DNA of 64,000 nt from Epiperipatus broadwayi (taxonomy: Eukaryota > Onychophora > Udeonychophora > Euonychophora > Peripatidae), in assembly GCA_028023455.1 (NCBI GenBank), contig JAQFVV010000256.1:735001-799000 (forward strand). The letters are read 5' to 3'. The translations under genes and the position numbers were made by a program. How positions within the stretch are numbered: position 1 is the first letter of the stretch; every line of letters begins with the position of its first letter. The notes under the pieces were generated by a model. That model had not been told where the DNA came from, did no database searches, and saw only the letters and a list, made by a program, of their open reading frames with translations. Below, one piece after another: positions 37,705-49,562 of this stretch.

Positions 37705-37765
37705 GATTGTTCCCATTTCCAGACTGGTTTTGAGTGATGACTCTCTTCAGTGAGGAGCTAGGACA
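37705..37765 (-). ncRNA. Hammerhead motif, best R3 copy
   Basis: Minus strand: GCUCCUCA, CUGAAGA (37,750-37,744), a perfect stem II GAGU/ACUC around CAUC (37,743-37,732), AAAA instead of GAAA, CCAG, then UC with predicted cleavage between 37,722 and 37,721, followed by UGGAAAUGGGA. Inner stem I (UCCUCA with UGGAAA) is weakened. The A for G change at G12 should inactivate it. The sequence layout equals that of R2. Confidence 0.6.
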
Positions 37766-38861
37766 ACAGATTCAAAATACCAACTCAAGCTAAGCATTTA
37801 TCTAATAACTAATTCTTAAAAAAAAAATCTGAAATTTTCAGACATCTACCTGTTTTTAAATCAGCTCTACAACTGAAATAATCATATTTTTTTCAAAGGA
37901 AGGTTTATTGTTATAAAGATTATAAAGAAAGGTTTATTGTTACAAAGGTATATAATTTAATGACATTCACTATGAGCAAGACAGCTCTGCATCAACAAAT
38001 CCAACCATATTAACTAACATAATTAACTTAAATATGGGTATACAATGAATAATATTACTTTGCATTCATTATTAAAACAAACATGTACATAGATTTAAAA
38101 TAAGCATGGATACACACCAGATCCATTCATTTAATTATTTCATTGTGGATGTCTCAATGTCACTCATCTCCCACATGGCCTGAACATAATTCAGATACAC
38201 CATATATTAATAGGCTTAACAATTTAATTTAATCAAAGTTCCAACAGCCAAATAATAATAGTAATAAAATCAATCCATATATTACATGACTTATATAGTT
38301 GCATATACAAATATGTAAAATAAAGAGCATGCTAATAGCTCTAAACAAGATTATTTTTTATGATAAATGCTATAAGAGAGTGCATTTGAAATCTTTATAA
38401 TTAGGATATAATATACATATATTATTTGATGATTTTTTAAGGGTAGGAGAAATGTACCTTTGCATAGAGAATACTTGTGGATATGGAAAATGCAATTGAT
38501 ATCTAAAACATGACATCAAAGGTCTCATTGCATAGTCACTAAATCTTGGAAATTTTTCACATGACAGAGAAGTTTAGAATTTTCATTTAAATAAATAGTT
38601 TTATGGTCAATCCAGCTAGTCATCTAATAGTAATGAGTGAATGGGTTCAAGCTATTCTCAGCATGAGAATAAAGATCCTAGGTTAATATAGAAGTCAAAT
38701 AATGTTGATGTGCTGACTATACAAATTCCAATTGTAATAGAATTCTGCCTTCATTAGTGGAGGAAAGGTGTTATATTTTTATAGATTTAAACTAAGCATA
38801 TAATTACCCTTACCATATGATTTAAAAATATAGCTTGAATTTTGATTGTATTTATATATTA

Positions 38862-39200
38862 GACTATTTCCATCATCTGGTATAAGTATTGAATGTCTTT
38901 AGAACAATTTAACTTCATTTAAATATTACAAATATATTCAACTATTAGTAATAAAACACAGGTTAGTATGTGCACAACCTTTCAAGAGGTATTATTTCCC
39001 CCTCTTCTTTAGGTATTGCTAACCTGACCAGTAACAGTATTATCATGGGAATCAAATCTGGACCCTTAGATTCTTGAATATTAAATTTAAAGGTAATACT
39101 CTAACCAACTGAGATATTCTGAATATATTTGAAATATTTAAATAAAGTTAAATTCTTTTAAAGATATTCAATACTTATATTAGATAATGGAAATAATCCA
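38862..39200. repeat. Inverted repeat enclosing a tRNA-like sequence
   Basis: Left arm 38,862-38,942 and right arm 39,119-39,200 are inverted repeats (TATAAGTATTGAAT with ATTCAATACTTATA, and ATTTAAATATT words). The loop of about 175 bp contains a tRNA-Lys-like sequence. Confidence 0.7.
39040..39118 (-). pseudogene. tRNA-Lys-like sequence, SINE head or tRNA pseudogene
   Basis: Minus strand: ATCTCAGTTGGTTAGAG (D arm, A box), then CCTTTAAATT, and after an insertion-like stretch AATCTAAGGGTCCAG and GATTTGATTCCC (T arm, B box). The order and AATCTAAGGGTCCAG resemble tRNA-Lys(UUU), but the anticodon arm is disrupted, so it is not a functional tRNA. Confidence 0.65.
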
Positions 39201-40849
39201 ACTAAAATACTATCATCACAAACCTTCAGGAAATCAACATCTTGATTTTGATTGCATCTATATTTAAAAAAATCAACTAATCTTTTTCTGAAATAGTTTA
39301 CATAAATAAATAATAAGCACCAAATGGTAATATGTTTTTTTAATTAAAAATAAGAAATTTACAATTTTAAAAATCAAAGTTTATGATATAATAAAATGTA
39401 TTGAGCAGTGGCCATCTCCCATTCATAATGATCAAATGATATTATTTGTTTTAGTATTTTATTGCTAGTTCCTTCAAATATATTTTCATACAGAAAGTTT
39501 AATATATTCATCCCATTCATACTTTGTTTATTTTTTATAGATTGTTTTTTTTAAATGCATACAAATGTAACAAAAATTAATAGAAAGTAAAATAATTAAC
39601 ATATTATTACTAATTTAGTTATGTGCATAAAAAAATAAAATAAACTTTTACTTCAGTTAGTGAGTATTATTGGTGTCCCAAAATGCATTGTAAATCAAAG
39701 ATCTCACATAAAAAATTAAACAATTATAATAGAGTTTTTATAAGTAAAAAAATTATTAATTACTTTAAATTCAAAATATATAAAAATGTGATTTAAAAAA
39801 TGAAATTTAAATTGAAAAATATTAATTAATGAATAAACATTTTACTAAATATATATATATTTTAAAAATTGCTGTTTTGTTTCTTAAATAATATGAGAAT
39901 ATTTCCTAATTCATGAATTATTAAATTAAAATAGAACATGAAAAAAAAAAATCTAATTAATTACAATGTATACTTTAAAATTTATATTTGGTATATTTTG
40001 TTTTATCTTTTTTTTTTTTTTTGTAATTAATGGCATCACTGTTAATTTTTTTAAAAAAAACAACACTTCATGAATTATATTTTTTTTACATATATACAGG
40101 GAAATTAAATAAATATTTAAAATTTGATGAAGAATTGTAATGAACAGTTGATTGATGAGGTTTAATAATAAACAAATGATTAACTTTTTTTGCCAATACT
40201 ATAAATGTGTATTTTACACCACCATTATCTTGAATATAAAAAGAATTACAAAAACATTGATTTGCATTTGAGTGAATAAATATTTTATACTTATGTTTAG
40301 TAATTTTTGATCATAAAAGTTGCTTATTAACTGCATAATGTATGAAATCATTTTTTCTCTTTTAAATAATTAATAATTACTATGTGTAATAGTTACAATT
40401 ATAATTATCTATTTAGGTTATTTGCCTTTATCTCATTCAATTTGTAGTTGTTTGCATGAAGTGAGATGATAGAAAACATGATCCTTTCAATTCCTTTTAA
40501 AATAACATTAAAGTAACTTATTTTAAATAGTATTTTAAACAAAAATAATTATCTTAAACATATAAAATATTTATCACTATAATTAAGCTATTCTACTATT
40601 ATAGTATCTATTAAATATAATAAATTAAAATTAATATTATATTTTAGATAATTTATTGTATTGTTTAATATTTCATTCATCTCTAAATGAGTTCAAACTA
40701 TTTAATATATTTTTATAAACTCCTATCTACTGAGTTTGAACCCCTGCTATCTATAACATTTAAATTATATGCTAAAAAATAACCCAAATTTATTTTTTTA
40801 CAACTACTTTTCCAGCTCTATTTAACAGTATGTACCTATTGTAAAGGAT

Positions 40850-40850
<1 letters not shown>
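39201..40850. other. AT-rich DNA, nothing recognised
   Basis: No coding sequence, SINE or family word found. Runs of T and A dominate. Confidence 0.5.

Positions 40851-40934
<84 letters not shown>
40851..40934. repeat. (TA)n microsatellite
   Basis: About 80 bases of uninterrupted TA next to the 3' end of the minus-strand PLE copy. The YIYIYI open frame across it is meaningless. Confidence 0.95.
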
Positions 40935-40939
<5 letters not shown>

Positions 40940-41434
40940 GAAGATTTTCACCGGTTGCATATATAAAAGACATATTTTGCAGGTCATCCGTGTTAAAATA
41001 TTTTAAATATTGATATACTGACATTTTGACTTGGTAACACAAGTCATCCACTGAGTGATAAAAAGTGGAAAGATGGTTGTAGAGGTGCTACAATCACTGA
41101 TTTGAAAAAACATTAAAGTTTCACCTATAGCAAAAATGTTAAATTAAGAATGATTTTTAAAAAAATCTTTCCAAATAGGAGGAATTTTGCTTGTATCATC
41201 TCACTTATTGATACAATCTGGTCTTTTAAATATCTCAATGGCTTCTCTAATTTTGCACTGTTATAGATTATCACATCTGGATATGATACTAGAAAAATTA
41301 ATTTTATGACCTGAATCCATAGTATGGAGTGAGAAAGCTGATGATGATGAATGTTGTTTAACTGCATTAGCATGCTCATCTTTCCTAACACTGATGCGAT
41401 GATTACTCATACCTATGTAAGAAGCCTTACAATT
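40935..41434 (-). pseudogene. Penelope-like element 3' end, minus copy
   Basis: Minus-strand translation gives ASYIGMSNHRISVRKDEHAN, then AVKQHSSSSAFSLHTMDSGH, the GIY-YIG endonuclease of PLEs: the YIG box, the R...EH region and the GH late in the domain. The following 3' untranslated part holds a stem (GACTTG with CAAGTC) before CAAAAUGUC, a possible relic of the hammerhead known from PLE terminal regions. The reverse transcriptase is missing. It forms a head-to-head pair with the plus-strand copy. Confidence 0.8.
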
Positions 41435-41591
41435 TCTTACATAGTTATGAGTAATCATTACATCAGTGTTAGGAGAGATGAGCATGGTAATGCAGTTAAA
41501 CAACATTCATCAATTTCTTACATAGGTATGAGTAATCACTGCATCAGTGTTAGGAGAGATGAGCATGCTAATGCAGTTAAACAACATTCAT
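41430..41591 (+). repeat. 81-bp in-frame tandem duplication
   Basis: Units 41,430-41,510 and 41,511-41,591 repeat the YIG-motif part of the endonuclease (27 codons, reading frame kept). They differ at a few positions. The minus-strand copy has one unit only. Confidence 0.9.
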
Positions 41592-41990
41592 CATCATCAG
41601 CACTCTCACTCCATACCATGGATTCAGGTCATAAAATTATTTTTTCTAGTACCAGGATCATATCCAGATGTGATAATCTATACCAGTGCAAAATTAGAGA
41701 AGCCATTGAGATACTTAAAAGACCAGATTGTATCAATAAGTGAGATGATACAAGCAAACTTCCTCCTATTTGGAAAGATTTTTTTAAAAAACATTCTTAA
41801 TTTAACATTTTTGCTATTGGTGGAACTTTAACGTTTTTTCAAATCAGTGATTGTAGCGCCTCTACAACTGTCTTTCTACTTTTTATCACTCAGTGGATGA
41901 CTTGTGTTACCCAAGTTGAAACTCAGTATATTAATATTTAAAATATTTTAACACAGATGAACCCACAAAATATGTCTTTTATATATACTA
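41436..41990 (+). pseudogene. Penelope-like element 3' end, plus copy
   Basis: Plus-strand frame 41,4xx-41,743 reads ISYIGMSNHCISVRRDEHAN, SALSLHTMDSGH, ISRCDNLYQCKIREAIEIL and ends CINK-stop, the C-terminal GIY-YIG domain and the usual KIREAIEI tail of PLE proteins. The 81-bp duplication doubles the YIG part. The 3' untranslated tail mirrors that of the minus copy. Only the end of the element survives. Confidence 0.8.
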
Positions 41991-42919
41991 TACAATATGG
42001 TATTATCAATGGATTATTTAGCTCATCAATATGCTATTTCCTGACCTGGAGTTTAAATCTAGGCTCAGTTAAAGTATTTTTTTTTTCCATATTGCAAACA
42101 ACTAGATTTTTTCTTTCAGATAACCAACTCTAACCAGGCTATATAATATATTGGTCAGTAAATGGATATCTATATATTCTTATCTAGATTATAAAATCTA
42201 GAAGTTGACAATGACTAATAAGCTTGCTTTCTCTCTCTATTTTTTCAAAGAGGAATGTTGGAAGAGGCTTTACACAGCATAATGATTTAAAGGTGGTTTT
42301 ACATTTTACATATATTATATATAAATGCATTTAAATGATATAAAGTGGTTATTAATATTCACGATGCAACTCTATTGAGGTGCTAAAATAAAATTGTTTT
42401 AAAATTGTGGCAACCAATGGCAAACTACTGCAAATGATGATAATCAAATTTTATTACAATTACAATATACTCAACATACAATTAGACATGTATCAAACAT
42501 ACTTACTGTATATTTTTAGGCAGATATATTTATTACAATAAGCAGCACCTTAATAGTATATTTAACCCATATTTCCACAACTTCCACTATTATCAATGAA
42601 CAATTACAAATAAATACAAAATATATATATATCACTTTTTATCTATCTGTTATATAACTGTTATATCATAATAATATTAGTGAATATTTAAATAAAGAAA
42701 CTATAATAACATATATAATAAACAGAGAATAATCATGCTATTCGATGTCTAATATAAAATTATAATCCATAATTTAAATTATACAAATTTGAAAAATTAG
42801 TGACCTCCAGCTCAAGCAGAATTTTTTTTTTTTTTAACTCTGAAATTTATACATCCTCATTGCTAGAAGCGCTTATGCTGAATTGCCTATAACGAATAGC
42901 ATAAAAACAAAACAATTTT
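41991..42919. other. AT-rich DNA, nothing recognised
   Basis: No coding sequence. A B-box-like word near 42,050 (GGAGTTTAAATCTAGG) followed by a T run may be an old SINE remnant but is too weak to call. Confidence 0.45.
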
Positions 42920-43020
42920 GTCAAGCGTTGGGGGCCTAGTGGTTAGCATAGCTGCCTTCCAAGCAGCTGGCCTGCGTTCGCTTCCGGTCATGCTTTGACA
43001 TATGAAAAATAATAATAATA
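42920..43020 (+). mobile_element. tRNA-Gly(UCC)-derived SINE
   Basis: The clearest head of the family: GTCAAGCGTTGG, a D-arm region AGTGGTTAGCATAGCTG, CCTTCCAAG with anticodon TCC, then GCGTTCGCTTCCGG as the T arm. It closely follows animal tRNA-Gly(UCC). The acceptor end is mutated (GGTCATGC). The tail is TTTGACATATGAAAA and an (AAT)n run. It is not a tRNA gene, because the T arm and acceptor are altered. Confidence 0.85.
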
Positions 43021-45341
43021 ATATTTTATGATCAAAATTTATTTTATTACTATAGATTCATAATAACATCAGCAGTAATTAATAAACATTTAATTAAGAA
43101 TATTTTATTAAGCAGAAGCATTTATAATGTAAGTAAATGTAGTATATAAACTGTTTATTAATAAATACAGTTCAAATGTCATACATATTTTAACTGTAAA
43201 TTGTAAATATATATTTTTAATCTAGTCACAATGTTGTTTGAAATATAATTGATATCCTATTATAATCCTGAATATTAAATAAAAAATAAAGCAAATAAAC
43301 AACAACAAAAAAATATTTTATTTTTGATGCATTTTATAATTAGATCAATTAAATTTTTAAAATAATGTAAATAAAAACAAGTTTCACATTTTTTTTAACC
43401 ATGAACTTTGAACTTAAATTCAGTAATCATTTTGCTTAAAATGACAGCAAATAACTTATTGTAATTGTGAATAAATTAATAAAAATAAAGCAAAATAAAA
43501 AAACATATTTTATATAACATATGTTCATTTTAAAATCTATTTTTGATGCACTTTATAATTTGATCCGGTTTTTTTTTTTTTGTAATAAAATTTTTTATTA
43601 GTATTATTTTTTGCTGTGAACTGACATTTAAAAAAAGTATGTGCTGAAGTGAACAGTTGTATGTTTTTGGAATAGGAGGTTCTGTTTATTTATATATACA
43701 TCATTATTCTAAATGTTTGTTGAGCTTTTATTGTTGAAATGCATAGTACGTCAGAACTAATAGTCAGTTAGCTTTTCGAAGGCATTAGGAATTATGCGAT
43801 TTAAACTATAGATTTAGTTTCGTACTACATGTGTCTAATGAGTGATTAATCATTCATTTAGTGGATATTTATATTTCCTTATCATGTTAAATATTAAGTA
43901 TACATATATGTATATGAACACACATATGTGTATATACAGATAAAGAATATCTGGTTTTCTATAATTTCTCTTCATATAAAATTATGAAGATAATTTTTTA
44001 ATTTTTATAATCACCAGGTTTTATTATATTGATATGTTGTATTTAAAAAACAAAACATTCATTTTATTTAAAAAAATATATGTATAAAATGAAAGAAAAA
44101 AAATTCATTCATTTGAAAATTAAAAAATAATAATTAATAAATATATTTGTACATTAATTATCCTAATTAACTTGAGACACTGCTTTGCTTTTCTTTAGTT
44201 CTTGGATCTACTTAATTTATAATTTTGATTTTCCCTCTCCCCTAGAAAATATCAACAGAATAACTTAACACCAAATTTAAAAAAAAAAATGTTGCAATTG
44301 ATCTTTAAAAGGGATTAAAGCACTACTTATATCTTATATAATTTTATAAATTAAATAAGGGGATAAGGGTAAATTTCAAATGAGATTATTTGTATTTTAA
44401 ATAAAAAATTGAAGAGGGGAGGAGTCTCTGAATGTTTATTGTTTGATTATGATAATATAAATATGTTTAATAAGATACTAAAATTAATAAATACTACTTT
44501 ATATTTAATAAAACAGGTAAAAGCTGATTAGTAAATATTTATTTTTTTAAATACTATTCTATAAAGATTCTCAGTATATTATGCAATTAAACAAATACTT
44601 GTGTTTAAGAGCACATGATTTGAGGTTTATTGCCTTGGTAAATATTACAGTAATCAATGTGTGATAAATAAATTTATAATTACAAATACTTGAAATAATT
44701 TTATTTTGCTGTTAAATTTAGTATTCAGATATATTTCTAAATATATGACTGTATATCTTTATTTTTGTTCTTACTGCCCTTTCAAGTGGAAAACACAAAT
44801 ATCTCTTTATTTATCTTAAAACAATTCATGAGCATGTTTATTCATCAGATAAGTTAGAGATGAAATACTTCTATTTTTATATCTTCTGTTGATAGTTTTA
44901 TATTAATCATAAGTACAATTTGATAGATTTAAAGTCTGAGTATATTTGTAATCAAATTTACATTCGTACTGTGTTTAACACTTTAATACAGCACCAGCAC
45001 AATTTTCATACCTTCCACTTTAAAGGGAGTGGTGTAATGTTATGTTAGGGATAAATAGTATTAATGTAGTAAAATACAGTGCAAAGTAGAAATGAGAGCT
45101 AGCAAATCGAAAAAGAAAACAAATTATTATATGTATATAAATAAAATGTTCTGGGATTTTGCCACCTAACAAATGCATAATTTAAGACCAAGTTTGACTA
45201 TCAGAAAGGGGAATGTTAAAATGATAGTCACAATAGTAAATTTTAAAGAATAGTTAAATAAAGTTATATTTTTAAGGTGACTGATAAATTGTTCACATAG
45301 AAATACAGACAAAGATAAATGTTTTGCAGATAACTGTGCAT

Positions 45342-45383
<42 letters not shown>

Positions 45384-45716
45384 CAGTTATTTTCTAAATA
45401 AATAGAGTGTGTAATGTGGTTTAGATTAATAAAAGAAGATGTGATCTCCATGATATATTTAAAGTCATGTGTAGTACTTTGTCTCACATCTGAAAAAAAT
45501 TTAATCCAATCTGATATAAAATTATAAATTTCATGTATAAAGATTTATATGTAAAAAAAAAAACCTAATAAAAGCATGCATATAATTAGTTTGCAAACTA
45601 TCTCCACTTATTATCATTTTTGGATTAAAGCATGAATTAGATTGTGATTGTAAATTTTATAAATATTTAAAGAAAAAAACAAATTCAAAATTGTAAGAAT
45701 TAAAGGTAAAGCTTTA

Positions 45717-45752
<36 letters not shown>

Positions 45753-45863
45753 GTTCAGAAAGTACATTTTGAATTGATTTTAAATAAATTATAAATATCT
45801 TAGATACTGTCTGGATCTTCAAAAATTGTAAATTAATTTGTGTTTGTCTGTGTGTAGTGAAGA
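43021..45863. other. AT-rich DNA with microsatellites
   Basis: (CA)n/(TA)n at 45,342-45,383 and (TA)n at 45,718-45,751. A word ATTTATTGCCTTGGTAAATATTA near 44,620 has a relative near 47,180, suggesting an old dispersed repeat. No gene was found. Confidence 0.5.
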
Positions 45864-45961
45864 CAAATAATAAAATATCTTCTGCTGGTATTTATTAGCA
45901 GCAATGCAAATGGTTAGTTGGTTACACATTGAGGCAATATCCATGTGGTATTGAAGGAATT
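45864..45961 (+). repeat. 98-bp perfect inverted repeat, left arm
   Basis: Base by base, this matches the reverse complement of 47,714-47,811 over all 98 positions. The match ends sharply at both sides. It starts CAAATAATAAAATATC and ends GGTATTGAAGGAATT. It contains an internal hairpin (CTGCTGG with TTAGCAG). No target-site duplication is evident. Confidence 0.95.
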
Positions 45962-46897
45962 AAAAGAAAAAAACAGCTTTAAATATATATGAATATAAAA
46001 ACAATCAGTAATTATTGCATTATGTAAACAACATGGTACAAAAAGGTACATGAGTTTTGAAGTCATGGTAAACATGTGTTGTGGTCATACATCTCAGTTG
46101 TTATTTAAGAAACTATCATGTTATTGTTTGAAAATTATTATTGGACTTTAATAGATATAGAGAAAAATAGAAATAGGAGATTTTGGATGTTCAACACCAC
46201 AAACTGAAGGACAACAACTAATATGGCTGTAAAGCAACTTTAAATAGATAGGCTAATATTACCCATGTTTTAGAATCCAGTGACATGGCTGTATAAAGTA
46301 CTTATCATGACTATCTATACTTCAGTTATGGTAAATAAGTTTTACTGCTATGATTTGATAAGTGTGCATTAGAAGTATGTTATCTAACTCATCCATCATG
46401 CAGTTCTCAAAAGCTTATTGAGTCTTAATTTTATGAAGCAAAGATTAAGCCCATTATAAATAATACTGCCTATACCTTGAAATTCATCCCACTTTTCTGA
46501 TGCAAAGTTGCAATAGCTACATTTCTAACCTGCTATACAAATGTTCTAGTCTCAAGAAGTTGAAGATAATAAATAAAATGCTGCCTACAAATTATCTAAA
46601 TGTGGATTTAAAATCACAAACAAGAAAAATTCACTAATGGTATTCAGAAGATATATAGATTGCTAAAGAATTATTTTGAATTAGATATCTAAAATGATAT
46701 GCTGCAGAATTAATTTTTGTTTTATTTTGTAAATTATTTGTTTTATTTATACATTTAATGTGCAATATGAATTTTTCATAAATTCAAGACTAATTGTTAT
46801 TCATTTTTGAATAGCACAGTTTTCCTCTTTGAACTAAGAAAACACATATGTAATTTGTATTTATTTCATGTTGTCATTTGTATTATTTATCCATTAG

Positions 46898-46993
<96 letters not shown>

Positions 46994-47713
46994 CATTTTA
47001 ATTAGTGCATGAAGGCCAAAAATTTAAGCCAAATACAGTTTTAAAGTTAATTCACTAAGTAAGAAAGTATTGGTTAGAATATCTCTGGTATATATATTTC
47101 AACTCTTTATCAATTCCAATGCATAAGCTTGTGGTTAAGACCTGTAGAGGTCCCTATCTTCGCATTTTCAACTGCACATGCTTTAGATTTATTGCCTTAG
47201 TAAATATTAAAATTGTTAAAGTTATTTAAAATTTAATTTTAAATCCATTGCCATTCAATTTCGCTACCATTTGTATTCCAAAAAAGTACAAGTTATTATA
47301 AAAGAGCCTATGATCATAGCTATTAATATATTAATGGAGAAAGAAAAGGTTCATATTAATTAAGGATTAATATGTGTAGCCTTTATTTAATAAAATAACA
47401 TTTTGAGGATGTTCATTATATGTTTTTTTTAAATTAAGCTTAAAGTTTTGGTGACCCTTAAAGAAATGTCAACAGTATGTTTTTTATAATTGATGATAGT
47501 CAGGAAATAGTCCCAATGTAGGATTGTGATTAATGTAAATACTTTTTGATGAAATAATGTTATATCAAATTAAATATAGAGAAGTTCAACTTTATATATG
47601 TTTCTAATCTAAATAATTATTAGTCTAACAATTCAAGATAAATCCTCACCTTTATATAATTGGCAAGCTACTACTGTAAGATTAAATGAACATGCATATG
47701 TTAGACAGTAAAA
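45962..47713. other. Interior between the 98-bp inverted repeats
   Basis: 1752 bp of AT-rich DNA with the longest TA tract of the window (46,900-46,993). No transposase-like frame was found, so if the arms are terminal inverted repeats the element is non-autonomous. Confidence 0.5.
46900..46993. repeat. (TA)n microsatellite, 47 repeats
   Basis: Uninterrupted TA over about 94 bases. The open frame running through it is a composition artefact. Confidence 0.95.
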
Positions 47714-47811
47714 AATTCCTTCAATACCACATGGATATTGCCTCAATGTGTAACCAACTAACCATTTGCATTGCTGCTAATAAATACCAGCAGAAGATAT
47801 TTTATTATTTG
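47714..47811 (-). repeat. 98-bp perfect inverted repeat, right arm
   Basis: Exact reverse complement of 45,864-45,961. The flanking bases on the two outer sides (GTGAAGA and GCATCTA) do not match each other. Confidence 0.95.
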
Positions 47812-49194
47812 GCATCTACATTTATATTTATTTAAATGACTGAATTCCTCTTATTCATTCATTTACATCTTCCATTTATTCATTGTATTAAAACTAAACG
47901 TTGAAATTAACTCTACAATTTTCAATATGCATAAATAACAATTATTATTAGCTTATAGAATGTCTGTAAATATGACTAGAGATGTCAGCTTTACTGTTAT
48001 ATAACTATTATTGTTATATATATATATATATTATTGTTATATACATATCGAAAGCGCTCCTAGTGGATAAAATTTTTAATTATTTATTTACTGTATTTAC
48101 AAATATTCAGTTATATAATTACATATATTGAAAACTGTATATTTATTTTCAGCATTTTATTTTATATTATTATGACTGATATTATATATATATAAACAGA
48201 ACAGAAATATGTTGTTGTTTTTATAAAATATTGAAATGAATCAGGTGCTTGCTAATGCGCAATTGAGCATGCTCTGGAATTTTAATCATTAATTGAATTA
48301 ACAATTTTTTTTATTTTCTAACAGTTAATTACTATCTAGTGTTTAGTATTAAAAGTGCACTTCACTGTTAATATTTTATGGTAATCTATTCTGTTTTTTT
48401 ACATCGATGAACATGTGTTTTGTTATTTATATAAATAATATAAAAAAATTATTATATTACATTAAAGAAAAAGAGATAGAAAAACAATACATAAATTTAA
48501 CAAAGAAAAAAGTAAAAATACAAATTGATAATCAACTTTTAAATCGTACTCAAGGCCGTATTTTGATATTTATATATGCCACATTTTATTAAGTAACTAT
48601 AATTAAAATATTTGTTTCCATATGTTGTTACGATAATTATATATATATATAATTAATATTTTCATTTGTAGCTTCTGTTTATTAGTTGTTTTTGTTTAAA
48701 CATTCGTATATAGAAAATATTTTAAAAAATGAAAGACTAAAGCTGAAGAGATATTTTATCTTTTGGAATATCTTCTTTAATTAACAGATTTTACCTTTTT
48801 TATACCTACAATGATTTCATATATTTTCAAAATTTTCATAAAATGATGGTTCAAAATTTCATTCTGTTTTCCTTACTATAATTATCTTTTTTTTCATATG
48901 AAATTAAGTAGTTTAATTTATGTAATCCTATATAAATTTTGTTTGTTTTTGATGACTTACACTCATGAACCATAACAGAAAAATAATACTGTATCTCCAT
49001 GCTGTAGCTAATATCGTCTGTTTAAACTAAAAATTATACTAACCAGCTGAACAAAAAAAAAAGTTGTAAAAAATCTCCTTTTTATTGAATCTATTTTTCA
49101 TTTGAATATTTTATTATATCTAAAGATATGTGAGACCCTAACAATATTTCTTTACAAAATAAGTTTTAATGAAAAGCAATCCATCTGAATTTAG
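47812..49194. other. AT-rich DNA, nothing recognised
   Basis: Short TA runs near 48,015 and 48,640. An open frame at 48,407-48,592 is lysine- and isoleucine-rich without a motif. Confidence 0.45.
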
Positions 49195-49562
49195 GTCAAG
49201 TACATGAGGGGTTAGAATGACTAGCGTCAACATGAATAGGATGACAACTTTGGCACTAATGTGGGCTTTCAACATTCCAGCATCAGATTTTCAATGAAAT
49301 GAATGGCTGAAGATTTGTGGGTTGGAGTAGTTTGAAGCCTGTCAATTAGAGTATGAAGATTGGCTATCTTAATATAAAGCTGAGTACTGATTGTATATAT
49401 GCATGGAGATAGTAATTGGGACCAACTGATGATTGCTGGTTTAGCATGAGATACATATATTAGTGATTATTTATCTTTTCAACATATGTGTGATTAGGTG
49501 GGTCAGCAATATTAGATGGCATGGAGAGTTGAGGGTTGTGTTAAAGTCTGATTTCAAATCCC
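49195..49562 (+). repeat. R4 repeat copy, ribozyme-sense orientation
   Basis: Reverse-orientation single copy of the repeat at 25.9-26.7 kb. It includes the CCAGCATCAGATTTTCAATG, GGCTATCTTAATAT and CAACTGATGATTGCTGG blocks and ends near GTTAAAGTCTGATTTC. Confidence 0.8.
49415..49470 (+). ncRNA. Hammerhead motif, R4 copy at 49.4 kb
   Basis: CUGAUGA at 49,426-49,432, stem II GCU/AGC with loop GGUUU, GAGA (49,448-49,451) in place of GAAA, UACAUA, UA, predicted cleavage 49,459/49,460, and stem I ACCAA with UUAGU. One core base (A13 to G) is changed. Confidence 0.6.

Larger units (their letters stand above)
37010..38400 (-). repeat. R3 degenerate tandem array
   Basis: AAAATCAAGTCATATATC occurs at 37,023 and 37,415 (392-bp period) and a variant near 38,267. 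Shared later words are TTCAGTGAGGAGCTA, CAAAATACCAACTCAA, TCTGAAATTTTCAGACAT and CTGAACATAATTCAGATAC. The middle unit is interrupted by a TA tract at 37.65 kb, and a stretch at about 37,870-38,150 has no counterpart in the first unit. The array abuts the right LTR. The hammerhead is on the minus strand of each unit. Confidence 0.8.

Noticed and set aside
40836-41051. Open frame with a long IY repeat
   Set aside because: It is translated (TA)n microsatellite plus PLE 3' untranslated sequence. The same applies to 46,807-47,001.
42920-43020. Functional tRNA-Gly gene
   Set aside because: The anticodon and D arm look real, but the acceptor and T arms are mutated and the sequence continues into a SINE tail shared with other copies.
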